A program made the position numbers and the translations under genes. The notes below the pieces were generated by a model. The model was given only the letters and a program-made list of their open reading frames with translations. It made no database searches and was not told where the DNA came from. Below, piece by piece: positions 20,188 to 29,673 of a DNA stretch of 64,000 nt. The stretch comes from Chryseobacterium lactis (lineage in GTDB: Bacteria > Bacteroidota > Bacteroidia > Flavobacteriales > Weeksellaceae). Position 1 is the first letter of the stretch, and every line of letters starts with the position of its first letter. The stretch spans positions 496,001-560,000 of the forward strand of contig NZ_CP033924.1 of assembly GCF_003815875.1 (NCBI RefSeq). The letters are read 5' to 3'.

Positions 20188-20209
20188 AATAAACCTACTT
20201 TTCGGACTG

Positions 20210-20240
20210 CAAAAGTATAAAATATTTTTGAATCTACAAA
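20210..20240 (-). promoter_or_regulatory. rplKAJL promoter
   Basis: On the minus strand TTTG (20240-20237), a 19-nt spacer and TACTTTTG (20217-20210) match the Bacteroidota housekeeping consensus. The inferred start leaves a ~90-nt leader. Confidence 0.8.
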
Positions 20241-20318
20241 CGGATAACGCTGATTTTTAAAAAGTTTACCGTTTTTTTTTGCAAAACTTCCGAGGAGCAA
20301 TAAAAGTACTCTTACAGC

Positions 20319-20345
20319 AAAAGGTCATTACAATAATGACCTTTT
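20319..20345 (-). terminator. terminator after the VGINT gene cluster
   Basis: AAAAGGTCATTA (20319-20330) pairs with TAATGACCTTTT (20334-20345) around CAA. It sits 26 bp after the stop of the last VGINT gene and separates that cluster from the rplK promoter. Confidence 0.8.
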
Positions 20346-20370
20346 ACTTTTTTATAGTTACAATGTGTTT

Positions 20371-21039
20371 TTAAAAACCTGATGGTTTGGTAATCGTTTG
20401 TGTTGAACCGTCATTGCCACCAAGATCTGCGTTGACATCATTGATATTTTGTTTTGTAATCAACCTCTTGTAAGCCATCAGATACAAATCAACGGTGAAG
20501 TTGTTATACCCTCTGGATGGTGGATTGGTATTGGTCGCAATAATCCTGCTGTCGGTAAATCTTGCTTTAACATGCCACGTTCCATTACTTTTAAAAGCAG
20601 TCACTTCAGGAGACCCCTGCTTATTATCGTTAATTCCGTTATCTCCATAGTCGAGCATAACATTGGTGGTTCCATCATTTAACTTAAATGAATAGTTATG
20701 AAGCACCACTAAAAAGTTATTGGCATCTATTTTTGTATCATAATCTGTAATTCCTAATCCTGAAACTCCCGTAAGGGTCAGTTTTAAATAATTAAACAAT
20801 CCACTGCTTTCCAAGTTTGGATCGTATAATTGCAGGCCGTTTTGAGAAGTAGCCAAAAAGCTTCCTCCTGTCATGGTAGGTTCTCCGGGATTTCTCAGAT
20901 ATAATGAATTGGTATAAGATTTACCATTCACATCAAGGGTCTCGGTAGGATTAGCAGTATTGATTCCTACTTTCTTGTTCTGGGCATTCAAAAGTAAACC
21001 CAAACACATCATTATTGTGATATAAATTTTTCTTTTCAT
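20371..21039 (-). CDS. secreted VGINT-type protein
   Basis: 222 residues. A signal peptide (MKRKIYITIMMCLGLLLNAQ) precedes the mature N-terminus KKVGINTANPTETLDVNGKS, a motif resembling the start of tail-fibre or S74-type domains. The rest is beta-rich with no enzyme motif. It is the third of three tandem paralogues whose starts and stops are only 6-13 bp apart. The mature parts share the same plan, including an NKFLVV- or NFLVVLHNYSF-like strand, so they may assemble together. Function unknown. Confidence 0.6.
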   Translation of the reverse strand: MKRKIYITIMMCLGLLLNAQNKKVGINTANPTETLDVNGKSYTNSLYLRNPGEPTMTGGSFLATSQNGLQLYDPNLESSGLFNYLKLTLTGVSGLGITDYDTKIDANNFLVVLHNYSFKLNDGTTNVMLDYGDNGINDNKQGSPEVTAFKSNGTWHVKARFTDSRIIATNTNPPSRGYNNFTVDLYLMAYKRLITKQNINDVNADLGGNDGSTQTITKPSGF

Positions 21040-21045
21040 AGTCTT

Positions 21046-21693
21046 TTATTGAAGCCCAAGAGGCGTATTAGTTGAAACTCCTGAATACCCCGGAGAAGCC
21101 GAGGCAGAAACTGAACCGTTAAAAGTTCCCCAGTCTTTTACAAGAGATCTTTCAAAAACATTCAAAGTAAGTGTCCATGTTCCGTTTTGTGATGAAGCTG
21201 TACCAGCTCCTTTAAAACTTAGATTGATGGCGTGATAATTTTTTCCACTGCTGGCAATCTGAGTAATTTCTGTAGAATAAGATCCATATGATTTGGGATT
21301 CGTCGTGGTATTGGCTCCCGACACAGCTCCTGCAAAAACAGCTCCTGTAATAGCCACTACATATTTACTTGTCTCTAATCCTGTATTCAGATTAACCACT
21401 TCATCCTGTTTAACATTTCTAAGGATCACATTATACATATTCACCGGTGCCACATTACGAAGCGAAATATCTAAAAGTTTAACCTTTCCTACAGGCGAAG
21501 TATCTTTTGACCTGGTCAAAAGAAGATAATTTCCGCTTGCTTTTGTGTTTTCGGTGTCTATTATATAAGATTCAACTAAGGTTTCTCCTTCTACATCCAA
21601 CATCCCTTTTGGAGTAGCGGTATTAATTCCGACCTGAGCTTTCATACCTAAAGAGGCAAAACTCACTAAGAAGATTGCAATATATTTTTTCAT
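21046..21693 (-). CDS. secreted VGINT-type protein
   Basis: 215 residues with signal peptide (cleavage near KAQ at residue 20) and mature start QVGINTATPKGMLDVEGE. Middle gene of the tandem trio; 6 bp before the next start and 13 bp after the previous stop. The body has the same order of strands as its neighbours (VNMYNVILRNV, KYVVAITGAVF, LTLNVFERSLVKDWG). The LNVFERS / LLVFDRS element near the C-terminus is common to this gene and the first of the trio. No catalytic motif. Confidence 0.6.
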   Translation of the reverse strand: MKKYIAIFLVSFASLGMKAQVGINTATPKGMLDVEGETLVESYIIDTENTKASGNYLLLTRSKDTSPVGKVKLLDISLRNVAPVNMYNVILRNVKQDEVVNLNTGLETSKYVVAITGAVFAGAVSGANTTTNPKSYGSYSTEITQIASSGKNYHAINLSFKGAGTASSQNGTWTLTLNVFERSLVKDWGTFNGSVSASASPGYSGVSTNTPLGLQ

Positions 21694-21705
21694 ACAGTAT
21701 CTTTT

Positions 21706-22326
21706 TTATTGAATTAATGGAGCCGAAGCAGCGCCGGTTGTAGAAGCTCCGAGATTTTGAGTGGTGTTAAAGTCTTTAGCGTATGATCTATCAAAAACCA
21801 ATAAATTAAGGGTCCATACTCCCGTTGGCAAAGAGGCATCCGGTGAGAATCCCTGGTAATCTGCCTTCAGTTTCCATGTTCCTCCTGAAGAGTACGCAAA
21901 AATCTGATGCATGGGCGTCACCCAATCTGCGGTATAGGTTCTTGTAGGCTGAGTAAACCCGAAAGATGAAATCACCACCAGAAACTTGTTGGAATTGATC
22001 TTTGTATCAAATTGATTTACCCAATCTTTGTCTGAAGGATCACAGGTAATTTTGTATTGAATAAGGTTAATCGGTGCCGGAGAATTAGGTACAAATGAAT
22101 CATTGTATGCCGTAATTTTATTTTCCGGGGCCGGAGACTTGATAATGAAAGTATAGTTTTCACTAGCTCCCAGCTTTTCCATAGGTTTTTTGAAAACCAC
22201 TCCTGATGTTTTCATGGTACCATTTACAGTCAATTCCTTTTCCGGATTTACTGTATTAATTCCAACTTGAGCACTGGTAAGCACTATCGTACCTACGAGT
22301 AAGATAATCGAAATAATATTAGTCAT
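21706..22326 (-). CDS. secreted VGINT-type protein
   Basis: 206 residues with signal peptide ending near SAQ and mature start VGINTVNPEKELTVNGTM. First gene of the tandem trio between nusG and rplK. A TACTTTTG -7 element lies at 22490-22497, ~165 bp upstream. Cell-surface or extracellular location is inferred from the signal peptide alone, since there is no T9SS tail or lipobox. The three genes look like products of local duplication. Confidence 0.6.
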   Translation of the reverse strand: MTNIISIILLVGTIVLTSAQVGINTVNPEKELTVNGTMKTSGVVFKKPMEKLGASENYTFIIKSPAPENKITAYNDSFVPNSPAPINLIQYKITCDPSDKDWVNQFDTKINSNKFLVVISSFGFTQPTRTYTADWVTPMHQIFAYSSGGTWKLKADYQGFSPDASLPTGVWTLNLLVFDRSYAKDFNTTQNLGASTTGAASAPLIQ

Positions 22327-23000
22327 TGTGTTGCGTGTTTATTTTATAGTTTTCTTATTTATGTTGAAACCTACAGTAATTAAAATAAAAACACAGAGAT
22401 TCCGTACACTTGTTGTACTGTGCACCAAATAAGAAAAAAATAAAGTTTTATGAATTTGCTGACTGAAGGTTTACAATAAGCATGCCATACAAAAGTAAAA
22501 CAACAATCAAAAAGGCTTTAAATACAGGGAAAATTACACGTTATCCCGAAGTGGTGATTATTCATACTTAGTCAAAGTGCCATATAGAAGCATTAAACAA
22601 AATTTCAGATTTATACTTTTAAATCAAATAAAATATTTGAACTTAAAAAAACTCAACGATAAAAAAATTGAAATAATTTATTTAAACACTCGTTTGACAG
22701 TATAAGGAAGACATCACTTTGTTATGTTGTAAAATGAATCGGGTAAAAGTTAAGAGAGAATATAAACTTAGGTGAATATATATATAATTTTACACCATTG
22801 TTTCCGAATCTTCGGCTAGATTCTTCATTTCACTTCGTTGTATTCAGAATGACAAACTCATAATAACTAAGATATCAGGATTATTTACTGAAGGTAGAAT
22901 CCATTTGGTTATTTTTCTTTACATAAGCACAGCCATAACTTCCTCAAAGTCATTACTACTTTCTATTATTCCGTTCTTACGAAGCAGATAATTATCAAAC
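22327..23000. other. 674-bp intergenic region between nusG terminator and VGINT cluster
   Basis: No convincing coding frame on either strand. It holds a possible -7 element for the VGINT genes (22490-22497) and, at about 22806-22856, a short element containing CACTTCGTTGTATTCAGAAT, reminiscent of dispersed extragenic repeats of Flavobacteriia. The rest is AT-rich spacer. Confidence 0.4.
22806..22856. repeat. putative dispersed extragenic (REP-like) element
   Basis: The segment runs from CGAATCTTCGGC to CAGAATGACAAACTC with ATTCT and AGAAT as short inverted arms. It resembles dispersed intergenic elements I recall from related genomes. Only one copy is seen in this window, so the call is tentative. 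Confidence 0.3.
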
Positions 23001-23028
23001 AAAAAAGACCGCTAAAAAAGCGATCTTT
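23001..23028 (-). terminator. terminator after nusG
   Basis: AAAAGACCGCT (23003-23013) pairs with AGCGATCTTTT (about 23019-23029) with a single G-U pair in the minus-strand RNA, followed by Ts. It separates secE-nusG from the VGINT genes. Confidence 0.85.
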
Positions 23029-23050
23029 TATATTTTTATATAAGTAATTA

Positions 23051-23593
23051 TTATACTTTTTCTACTTGCATGTAGCTTAGCTCCATTGGAGTTTTTCTAC
23101 CGAAGATCAAAACAGAAACTTCGATTTTCTTTTTGTCTTCAAGAATCTTCTCAACTGTACCATTGAATCCGTTGAAAGGTCCATCGATTACTTTAACGTT
23201 TTCACCTACTACATATGGAATTTCCACATCGCTGGCGAATTCTGAAAGCTCATCCATTCTTCCCAACATTCTGTTTACCTCAGATTTTCTCATTGGAACA
23301 GGATCACCTCCTTTTGTTAAGCTTAAGAAAGATATAACTCCGGGAATATTCTTGATAACGTGAGGAATCTCTCCCATCAGATCAGCTTCGATCATTAAGT
23401 AACCAGGATAGTAAGGTCTTTCTTTAGGAACTTTTTTACCGTTTCTAATCTGAATAACCTTTTCCATAGGAATAACCACTTGAGTAACGTACTGCTCAAA
23501 CCCTAAACGCTTGATTTCTGTCTCAATATAGTTTTTCACTTTATTTTCCTGTCCGCTGATAGCTTTCAGCACATACCATTTCAATTCGCTCAT
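23051..23593 (-). CDS. nusG: transcription termination/antitermination factor NusG
   Basis: 180 residues, standard length. The NGN domain starts at once (WYVLKAISGQENKVKNYIE) and includes the RPYYPGYLMIEADL segment; the C-terminal KOW domain is GENVKVIDGPFNGFNGTVEK at residues ~128-147. NusG rides on RNA polymerase, suppresses pausing and links it to Rho or to the ribosome. It follows secE by 19 bp, as in most bacteria. Confidence 0.98.
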   Translation of the reverse strand: MSELKWYVLKAISGQENKVKNYIETEIKRLGFEQYVTQVVIPMEKVIQIRNGKKVPKERPYYPGYLMIEADLMGEIPHVIKNIPGVISFLSLTKGGDPVPMRKSEVNRMLGRMDELSEFASDVEIPYVVGENVKVIDGPFNGFNGTVEKILEDKKKIEVSVLIFGRKTPMELSYMQVEKV

Positions 23594-23612
23594 TATGGGA
23601 AAATACTTTTAA

Positions 23613-23819
23613 TTAATTGAACAAGTTGATTAGCATTCCTATGATGTTGCTGATTGATTTAGAAAACAATTCATCAACTCCAAAAGTAAACAATGCCAGA
23701 ATCACTGTCGCAATAGTCACTACAATAGTAGATGACTGAAGGTCAGCCCACTTTGGCCATTCAACTTTATGTCTGAATTCGTTATAAGAACCTTTTAAAA
23801 AATCGACAAATGAACTCAT
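23613..23819 (-). CDS. secE: preprotein translocase subunit SecE
   Basis: 68 residues with one C-terminal membrane segment (residues ~35-58, STIVVTIATVILALFTFGV) after the amphipathic cytoplasmic helix EFRHKVEWPKW, whose EWP motif is typical of the minimal, single-spanning SecE. It clamps SecY in the protein-conducting channel. It starts 12 bp after tRNA-Trp and is followed by nusG. Confidence 0.96.
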   Translation of the reverse strand: MSSFVDFLKGSYNEFRHKVEWPKWADLQSSTIVVTIATVILALFTFGVDELFSKSISNIIGMLINLFN

Positions 23820-23831
23820 AATTTATATTTG

Positions 23832-23902
23832 CACGGGCACAAGGATTCGAACCCTGATCAACGGTTTTGGAGACCGGTATCCTACCATTGGACGATGCCC
23901 GT
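23832..23902 (-). tRNA. tRNA-Trp (CCA anticodon)
   Basis: Minus strand. Acceptor arms ACGGGCA/TGCCCGT with discriminator G, anticodon loop CTCCAAA (anticodon CCA) and T arm GGTTCGAATCC. CCA is not encoded. It sits between tuf and secE with no promoter of its own visible, so it probably depends on transcription passing the tuf hairpin. Confidence 0.96.
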
Positions 23903-23905
23903 AGA

Positions 23906-23940
23906 TAAAAAGCTTCCGAGAGTTTCCTTTCGGAAGCTTT
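23906..23940 (-). terminator. hairpin between tuf and tRNA-Trp (terminator or processing site)
   Basis: AAAGCTTCCG (23909-23918) pairs with CGGAAGCTTT (23931-23940); Ts follow on the minus strand. As no promoter is visible between it and tRNA-Trp, partial read-through is likely required. Confidence 0.8.
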
Positions 23941-23956
23941 ATTTATTTTAAGATGA

Positions 23957-25168
23957 TTAGTCTAGGATTTCAGTAACCTGACCTGAACCAACTGTTCTAC
24001 CTCCTTCTCTGATCGCAAATCTAAGACCTACGTTAAGAGCGATTGGCTGTAACAATTCTACAGTGATCTCTAAGTTATCTCCTGGCATTACCATTTCTAC
24101 ACCTTCTGGTAAGAAGATCTCACCTGTAACGTCAGTAGTTCTTACGTAGAACTGAGGACGGTACTTGTTGTGGAATGGAGTGTGACGTCCACCTTCTTCC
24201 TTAGAAAGGATATAAACAGAAGCTTTGAATTTTTTGTGTGGCTTCACTGAATCTTTCTTAGCGATAACCATACCTCTCTTGATGTCAGTTTTTTCAATAC
24301 CTCTCAACAATAGACCTACGTTATCTCCAGCTTCACCTCTATCTAGGATCTTTCTGAACATCTCAACTCCTGTAATAGTAGAAGTTAATTTTTCGTCACC
24401 CATACCTACGATATCAACTGGATCTCCAGTGTTGATAACACCAGCCTCGATTCTACCAGTTGCTACAGTACCTCTACCTGTAATAGAGAATACATCTTCG
24501 ATTGGCATCAAGAATGGCTTTTCAGTATCTCTTGGCGGTTGCTCGATCCAAGTATCAACAGCATCCATTAATTCTTCTACGCTTTTGAACCACTTATCTT
24601 CAGTGTTAGCAGGAGATGCAGTAGCAGCTGTAAGAGCTCCTAACGCAGAACCTTGAATTACTGGAGAGTTGTCTCCGTCGAAATCATAAGTAGACAATAA
24701 GTCTCTAAGTTCCATTTCAACAAGCTCTAATAATTCAGGATCATCTACCATGTCAACTTTGTTCATGAAAACAACGATTCTTGGTACGTTTACCTGACGG
24801 CAAAGTAGGATATGTTCTCTAGTCTGAGGCATTGGTCCGTCAGTTGCAGCACATACAACGATAGCTCCATCCATTTGAGCAGCACCAGTTACCATGTTCT
24901 TAACATAGTCGGCGTGACCTGGACAGTCAACGTGAGCATAGTGTCTTTTTTCAGTTTCGTATTCGATGTGAGCAGTATTGATAGTAATACCTCTTTCTTT
25001 TTCTTCTGGAGCAGAGTCAATTGCAGAGAAGTCTTTTTTCTCAGCAAGACCTTTGCTAGCTAATACAGCAGAAATAGCAGCTGTAAGAGTAGTTTTACCA
25101 TGGTCAACGTGACCAATAGTACCAATGTTCAAGTGTGGTTTGTTACGATTAAACGTTTCCTTTGCCAT
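23957..25168 (-). CDS. tuf: elongation factor Tu
   Basis: 403 residues, slightly longer than the common 394-396 because of a short insertion around residues ~182-192 ([14 protein letters not shown]) in the region before domain 2. GTPase motifs are intact: GHVDHGKT at 19-26, DCPGHADYV and NKVD. It delivers aminoacyl-tRNA to the ribosome. It heads the tuf/tRNA-Trp/secE/nusG unit, and a -7 element lies 44 bp upstream. Confidence 0.98.
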   Translation of the reverse strand: MAKETFNRNKPHLNIGTIGHVDHGKTTLTAAISAVLASKGLAEKKDFSAIDSAPEEKERGITINTAHIEYETEKRHYAHVDCPGHADYVKNMVTGAAQMDGAIVVCAATDGPMPQTREHILLCRQVNVPRIVVFMNKVDMVDDPELLELVEMELRDLLSTYDFDGDNSPVIQGSALGALTAATASPANTEDKWFKSVEELMDAVDTWIEQPPRDTEKPFLMPIEDVFSITGRGTVATGRIEAGVINTGDPVDIVGMGDEKLTSTITGVEMFRKILDRGEAGDNVGLLLRGIEKTDIKRGMVIAKKDSVKPHKKFKASVYILSKEEGGRHTPFHNKYRPQFYVRTTDVTGEIFLPEGVEMVMPGDNLEITVELLQPIALNVGLRFAIREGGRTVGSGQVTEILD

Positions 25169-25211
25169 GATTTAAAATTATTTATTTATTGTTTTTCAAA
25201 TTTTCGGTGTG

Positions 25212-25219
25212 CAAATATA
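25212..25219 (-). promoter_or_regulatory. tuf promoter -7 element
   Basis: TATATTTG on the minus strand, 44 bp before the tuf ATG. A TTTTTGG stretch lies upstream but at a spacing shorter than the usual 19-20, so only the -7 element is called. Confidence 0.6.
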
Positions 25220-25365
25220 ATGAATTTTTAAATACCAAAAACTTTTTATTAAAAAAACTTTCAATATTCTCATCCAATGAAGGACAAACCTTATATTTCA
25301 ACGTATTGAGACTGCAAATTTACGTAATTTTTCCCGATTGAAAAAAACTTTCTGAAACCTTTTAT

Positions 25366-25397
25366 GAAAAAGCCTGAAATACAGAATATTCCAGGCT
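25366..25397 (-). terminator. terminator after the RND efflux operon
   Basis: AGCCTG (25371-25376) and CAGGCT (25392-25397) form the outer stem with AATA/TATT inside; a T5 run follows on the minus strand. It separates the efflux operon from tuf. Confidence 0.85.
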
Positions 25398-25423
25398 CAA
25401 TTACTATATAAAATGTAAGATAA

Positions 25424-28400
25424 TCAAGCTTCACGCAGCTTTTTATGGCTGTTAAATATCCAGAAAATAATCGGGAAAATAAGCAGCGTAAGTACCGTTG
25501 CTGTAATCAGCCCACCAATGATCACAATGGCCAGAGGTTTTTGAGATTCAGATCCGATACCTGTGGATAAAGCGGCCGGCATAAGTCCAATGGACGCCAT
25601 CAGTGCGGTCATAATTACAGGTCTGGTTCTGGATTTTACTCCGTTGAGTATCGCGGAGTCTATATCCATCCCGTCTCTCATATTCTGATGGAATTCTGTA
25701 ATAAGAATTACTCCATTCTGGATACAGATTCCCAAAAGGGCAATCATTCCCACCCCTGCAGAAATACCAAAATTGATTCCGGTAACATGCAGGGCAATAA
25801 TTCCTCCGATCAGAGCAAACGGAACATTGGCCAGTACAAGTAGTGAGTCTTTTATATTTCCAAACAGAATAAAAAGAAGGAAAAATATCATCAGGATACT
25901 TACCGGTACTACCTGTGTCAATCTGTGTGAGGCACGTTGCTGGTTTTCAAACTGCCCCGTCCATCCGATAGAATAGCCATCTGGAAGTTCAATAGTCGCT
26001 ACTTTTTTCTGGGCGTCGGCAATGGTTCCTCCTAAATCTCTGTCACGGATAGAGAATTTTACTCCAATATACCTTTTAATATTATCTCTGTAGATAAAGG
26101 CTGCTCCGTTATCTTTAACGATATTACTGATTTCTTTTAAAGGAATTTTGGCACCGTCCTGCGTAGGAACCATCAGAGAAGCGATATCATTTTCATCGGT
26201 TCTGTATTCCTGGGAATAACGGAGACGGATGGGAAATTTTCTCTCTCCGTCAAACATTTCGGAAGCTGTTTTACCTCCAAAAGCCATTTCCAATACTGCC
26301 TGAGCATCGGCAGGCATTACCCCGTAAGCCGCCATTTTATCTCTGTCCAGAACCACACTTACTTCCGGCTGACCAATATTTTTAATGATTCCGGGATCTT
26401 TCACCCCATCAACATCTTTGATTTTGGTTAAAACTTCATGAGCCAGTTTGTCTAACGTCTCCAAGTTGTCTCCATAAATTTTAATTCCATTTTCAGCTTT
26501 AAATCCTGCCACAGCTTCTGCCACGTTATCTGAAATCGGTTGGGAATAGTTAAACGTAATTCCCTGGTAGCTTCTCAGCTTTTTATCAATTTCCGTAATC
26601 AACTCATCATAGGTGATCTTCCGCTTCCATTCTTCCCGAGGTTTAAGATTTACTGCAAATTGTACGAATCCAAAACCGTTGGGGTCAGTTCCGTCATTAC
26701 TTCTACCCGTTTGTGCCAAAACATCGGTAACTTCGGAAAAACTCATAATATCTTTCTTCAAAAGATTGGCAGTTTTCAAAGATTCTTTTAATGATGAACT
26801 CATCGGCATTTCTGCAGTAATCCAAAGTGATCCTTCATTCAGTTGAGGAAGAAATTCAGTTCCCAGAAATTTTCCGGAGAATAAAGTCACTGCCAGGAAA
26901 GAAATTGCAACAATCATACTCATCCTTTTATTTTTAAAGGTCAGATTGAATCCTTTCAGAACAATTCTGTCCCAGAAATTCACAAACGGATTATTTTTTT
27001 CTTTTACATTCTTATTTAAAAGGATATGTGAAAGTACCGGAACCAAAGTTAATGTGAATATCAAAGCTCCTATTAATGCAAATCCCAGGGTAAACGCCAA
27101 AGGTGAAAACATTTTCCCTTCCACTTTTTGAAATGAGAAAATCGGGATCAGAGAGGTAATGATAATTAATTTTGAAAAGAAAATAGCCTTTCCTAAGCCG
27201 GTTCCCGTCTGCTTGATCCAGCCTCCTTTTGCCAGTTTATTAAATTTTTCCGTTCCATATTTATGAGCTTTGTGGTCGAGCATTACAAATAGCCCTTCCA
27301 CCATGACGACGGCTCCATCGATGATAATTCCAAAGTCTACCGCTCCTAATGAAAGTAGATTGGCGCTCATGCCTGCCATTTTTAAACATAGAAATGCAAA
27401 CAACAGGGACAATGGGATGATAATCGAAACAATCAACGTTGTTCTCCAGTCTGCCATGAAAATTAAAACAATTACCGTTACCAATACAATTCCTTCAATA
27501 AGGTTATGCATTACCGTTTTTGTTGTAAAATCCATCAGGTTGTCACGATCGTAGAAAGTTACCATTTTGACGTCCTTTGGAAGAATCTTTTCATTCAGTT
27601 CCTTAATTTTCGCTTTTACGCCTATCAGAACTTCTCTCGGATTCTCTCCTTTTCTCATCACGACAATTCCTTCTACCGTATCATCGTGATTATTTAAAGC
27701 AGCCTGCCCTACTCTAGGCATCGAGCTTTCATGAACTTCCGCTACATTTTTTACCAGCACCGGGTTTCCACTGTCATTCTGAATGGTAATATTTCCAATA
27801 TCACCGGCAGATTTTACCAATCCGATTCCACGGACTACATAAGCTTGACCGTTTTTTTCAATAACGTCACCACCTACGTTCAGGTTACTCTTTGTAACCG
27901 CATCATATACCTGAAGCGGAGTCAGGTTGTATTTATCTAAGGCTCTGGGATCGATACTTAATTCAAATACTTTATCCTGTCCACCAAAAACATTGATATC
28001 TGCAACTCCCGGTACTCCTCTTAAAGCACGGTCAATAACCCAGGTTTGCAGGGTAAGCAAATTTCGGGAATCTTTTGTTTTACTTTCCAGCGTATATCTG
28101 AAAATCTCGCCGGTAGGCCCGTAGGGTGGTTGTACTTCAGGATCTACTCCATCAGGAAGATTAATGGTTCTTAATTGGTTATTGACCTGATTTCTTGCAA
28201 AAGTATCATCCACCCCGTCATCAAACAGAATTTTAACAATGGAAAGCCCAAACATGGTGGTGCTTCTCACACTGGTTTTCTTCTGAACCGGGCTCATGGC
28301 CAATTCGATGGGGGTAGTGACAAAGCGTTCTACTTCTTCCGCACTACGTCCATTCCATTGGGTAATGATAACAATCTGGGTATTGGTAACATCCGGAAAA

Positions 28401-28522
28401 GCTTCAATGGGCATATTTTTGAAACTTATAAACCCGGCTATTGCCAGAATAGCTACCCAGATAAAGGTAAAGGCTTTATTTTTTAATGAAAAAGCGATTA
28501 TATTTTTAATGAATTTATTCAT
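25424..28522 (-). CDS. czcA: CzcA/CusA family heavy-metal efflux RND transporter
   Basis: 1032 residues, standard for the HME-RND family: twelve membrane helices and two large periplasmic loops. The fourth helix has DFGIIIDGAVVMVE with Asp396, Asp402 and Glu409, the proton-relay triad of the divalent-cation (Zn/Co/Cd/Ni) branch typified by CzcA, rather than the methionine-type CusA helix. It pumps metal ions from periplasm or cytoplasm through the TolC-type channel. It is the last gene of an outer-membrane factor / adaptor / pump operon, 61 bp after the adaptor. The exact metal is inferred. Confidence 0.9.
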   Translation of the reverse strand: MNKFIKNIIAFSLKNKAFTFIWVAILAIAGFISFKNMPIEAFPDVTNTQIVIITQWNGRSAEEVERFVTTPIELAMSPVQKKTSVRSTTMFGLSIVKILFDDGVDDTFARNQVNNQLRTINLPDGVDPEVQPPYGPTGEIFRYTLESKTKDSRNLLTLQTWVIDRALRGVPGVADINVFGGQDKVFELSIDPRALDKYNLTPLQVYDAVTKSNLNVGGDVIEKNGQAYVVRGIGLVKSAGDIGNITIQNDSGNPVLVKNVAEVHESSMPRVGQAALNNHDDTVEGIVVMRKGENPREVLIGVKAKIKELNEKILPKDVKMVTFYDRDNLMDFTTKTVMHNLIEGIVLVTVIVLIFMADWRTTLIVSIIIPLSLLFAFLCLKMAGMSANLLSLGAVDFGIIIDGAVVMVEGLFVMLDHKAHKYGTEKFNKLAKGGWIKQTGTGLGKAIFFSKLIIITSLIPIFSFQKVEGKMFSPLAFTLGFALIGALIFTLTLVPVLSHILLNKNVKEKNNPFVNFWDRIVLKGFNLTFKNKRMSMIVAISFLAVTLFSGKFLGTEFLPQLNEGSLWITAEMPMSSSLKESLKTANLLKKDIMSFSEVTDVLAQTGRSNDGTDPNGFGFVQFAVNLKPREEWKRKITYDELITEIDKKLRSYQGITFNYSQPISDNVAEAVAGFKAENGIKIYGDNLETLDKLAHEVLTKIKDVDGVKDPGIIKNIGQPEVSVVLDRDKMAAYGVMPADAQAVLEMAFGGKTASEMFDGERKFPIRLRYSQEYRTDENDIASLMVPTQDGAKIPLKEISNIVKDNGAAFIYRDNIKRYIGVKFSIRDRDLGGTIADAQKKVATIELPDGYSIGWTGQFENQQRASHRLTQVVPVSILMIFFLLFILFGNIKDSLLVLANVPFALIGGIIALHVTGINFGISAGVGMIALLGICIQNGVILITEFHQNMRDGMDIDSAILNGVKSRTRPVIMTALMASIGLMPAALSTGIGSESQKPLAIVIIGGLITATVLTLLIFPIIFWIFNSHKKLREA

Positions 28523-28583
28523 AACAGATAAATTGATGACCTAAAAAAGTCGTTGAAAGAATTTATTTTAAATCACTACAATT

Positions 28584-29669
28584 TTAGCTATTCAAAGAGC
28601 GGTATATCAACAATTGGTTATTGGTAATCACTTCTTCTCCTTCTTTAAGACCATCTGCGATATAGGTAATATCGCCAACCTGCTTCAATACTTTAACTTC
28701 TCTGATTTTCACGTCTGTTCTTGACTTGAAAATAACAACAAAACTTTTGTTATCATCAAAAATGACCGCTTTAGACGGAACAGTCAGCATGCTGTTGTTT
28801 TCTAAACTGGAAACCTTAATTGTTGCTTTACTATCGGGAATCAACAGTCCGTTGGCATTATCAAGAACTACTCTTGCCTGCATGGCATTGGTTTGAGGAT
28901 CTATAATCTTGAATATTTTATCAATTTTCCCGTCAAAAGCTTTATCAGGATAAGAAAGCGTAGAAACCTGTGCTTTCATTCCAAGACTTATTTTATCAAT
29001 ATCAGACTCGTTGACGTTCATGATTGCCCATACATTGGTTGTATTGGCAACGTCAAAAATATTTTCACTACGGTCGCTTCTCAGCTGCATATCCTTATTG
29101 ATGTTTTTTTGAACGATATAGCCGTTGATAGGAGCCACAACACTATATATATTTCCAGTTTTCACATTATAAACGGTACTTACAGCAGTCGCTCTCTGCA
29201 ACTGGTCTTGTGCTTTCTGTAACTGACTTTTCGCTTCCAGGACATCTCTTTCAGTATTTAGCTTTCCTTCATATAATTCTTTGGAGACACGCAAGTTATT
29301 TTTGGCAACTACCAAATCAGTTTTGGCATCACTTACGTCTTTTTGAATTTCTGCAAGCTCGGTACTTCTTATGGTGGCCAGAACCTGCCCTTTCTTTACA
29401 TAATCTCCTAATTCAACATTTACACTCATCACATTTCCCCCTACCAATGGGTAAACATCAATATAACTGTTTTTATCAGCAGAAATCTTTCCGTAAAAAT
29501 TATATTCGTTTTCTATATTCTTTTTTTCAGCTTTTGATAAGGTAATAGAGTTTAGCATGGTATTGCTCAACTCAAAACCTTTTTTGGCCTGATTGGGTTT
29601 TTCTTCCTCTTTTTTAGAGCAGGCTATGAATGATAGACCTACTAATACCGGGATTATATATTTTTTCAT
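28584..29669 (-). CDS. RND efflux periplasmic adaptor lipoprotein
   Basis: 361 residues. A lipoprotein signal with Cys at residue 17 (LSFIAC) anchors it. It has a biotinyl-lipoyl half (VYPLVGGNVMSVNVELGDYV), a helical hairpin at residues ~115-165 and the second half (VAPINGYIVQKNINKDMQL), then beta-barrel and membrane-proximal domains, the CzcB/CusB plan. It bridges pump and outer membrane channel. No His-rich metal-binding head is present. It starts 4 bp after the outer membrane factor gene. Confidence 0.9.
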   Translation of the reverse strand: MKKYIIPVLVGLSFIACSKKEEEKPNQAKKGFELSNTMLNSITLSKAEKKNIENEYNFYGKISADKNSYIDVYPLVGGNVMSVNVELGDYVKKGQVLATIRSTELAEIQKDVSDAKTDLVVAKNNLRVSKELYEGKLNTERDVLEAKSQLQKAQDQLQRATAVSTVYNVKTGNIYSVVAPINGYIVQKNINKDMQLRSDRSENIFDVANTTNVWAIMNVNESDIDKISLGMKAQVSTLSYPDKAFDGKIDKIFKIIDPQTNAMQARVVLDNANGLLIPDSKATIKVSSLENNSMLTVPSKAVIFDDNKSFVVIFKSRTDVKIREVKVLKQVGDITYIADGLKEGEEVITNNQLLIYRSLNS

Positions 29670-29673
29670 TGTT

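Noticed and set aside
24225..24656. 143-codon plus-strand frame inside tuf
   Set aside because: Antisense shadow of a highly conserved gene with biased codons.
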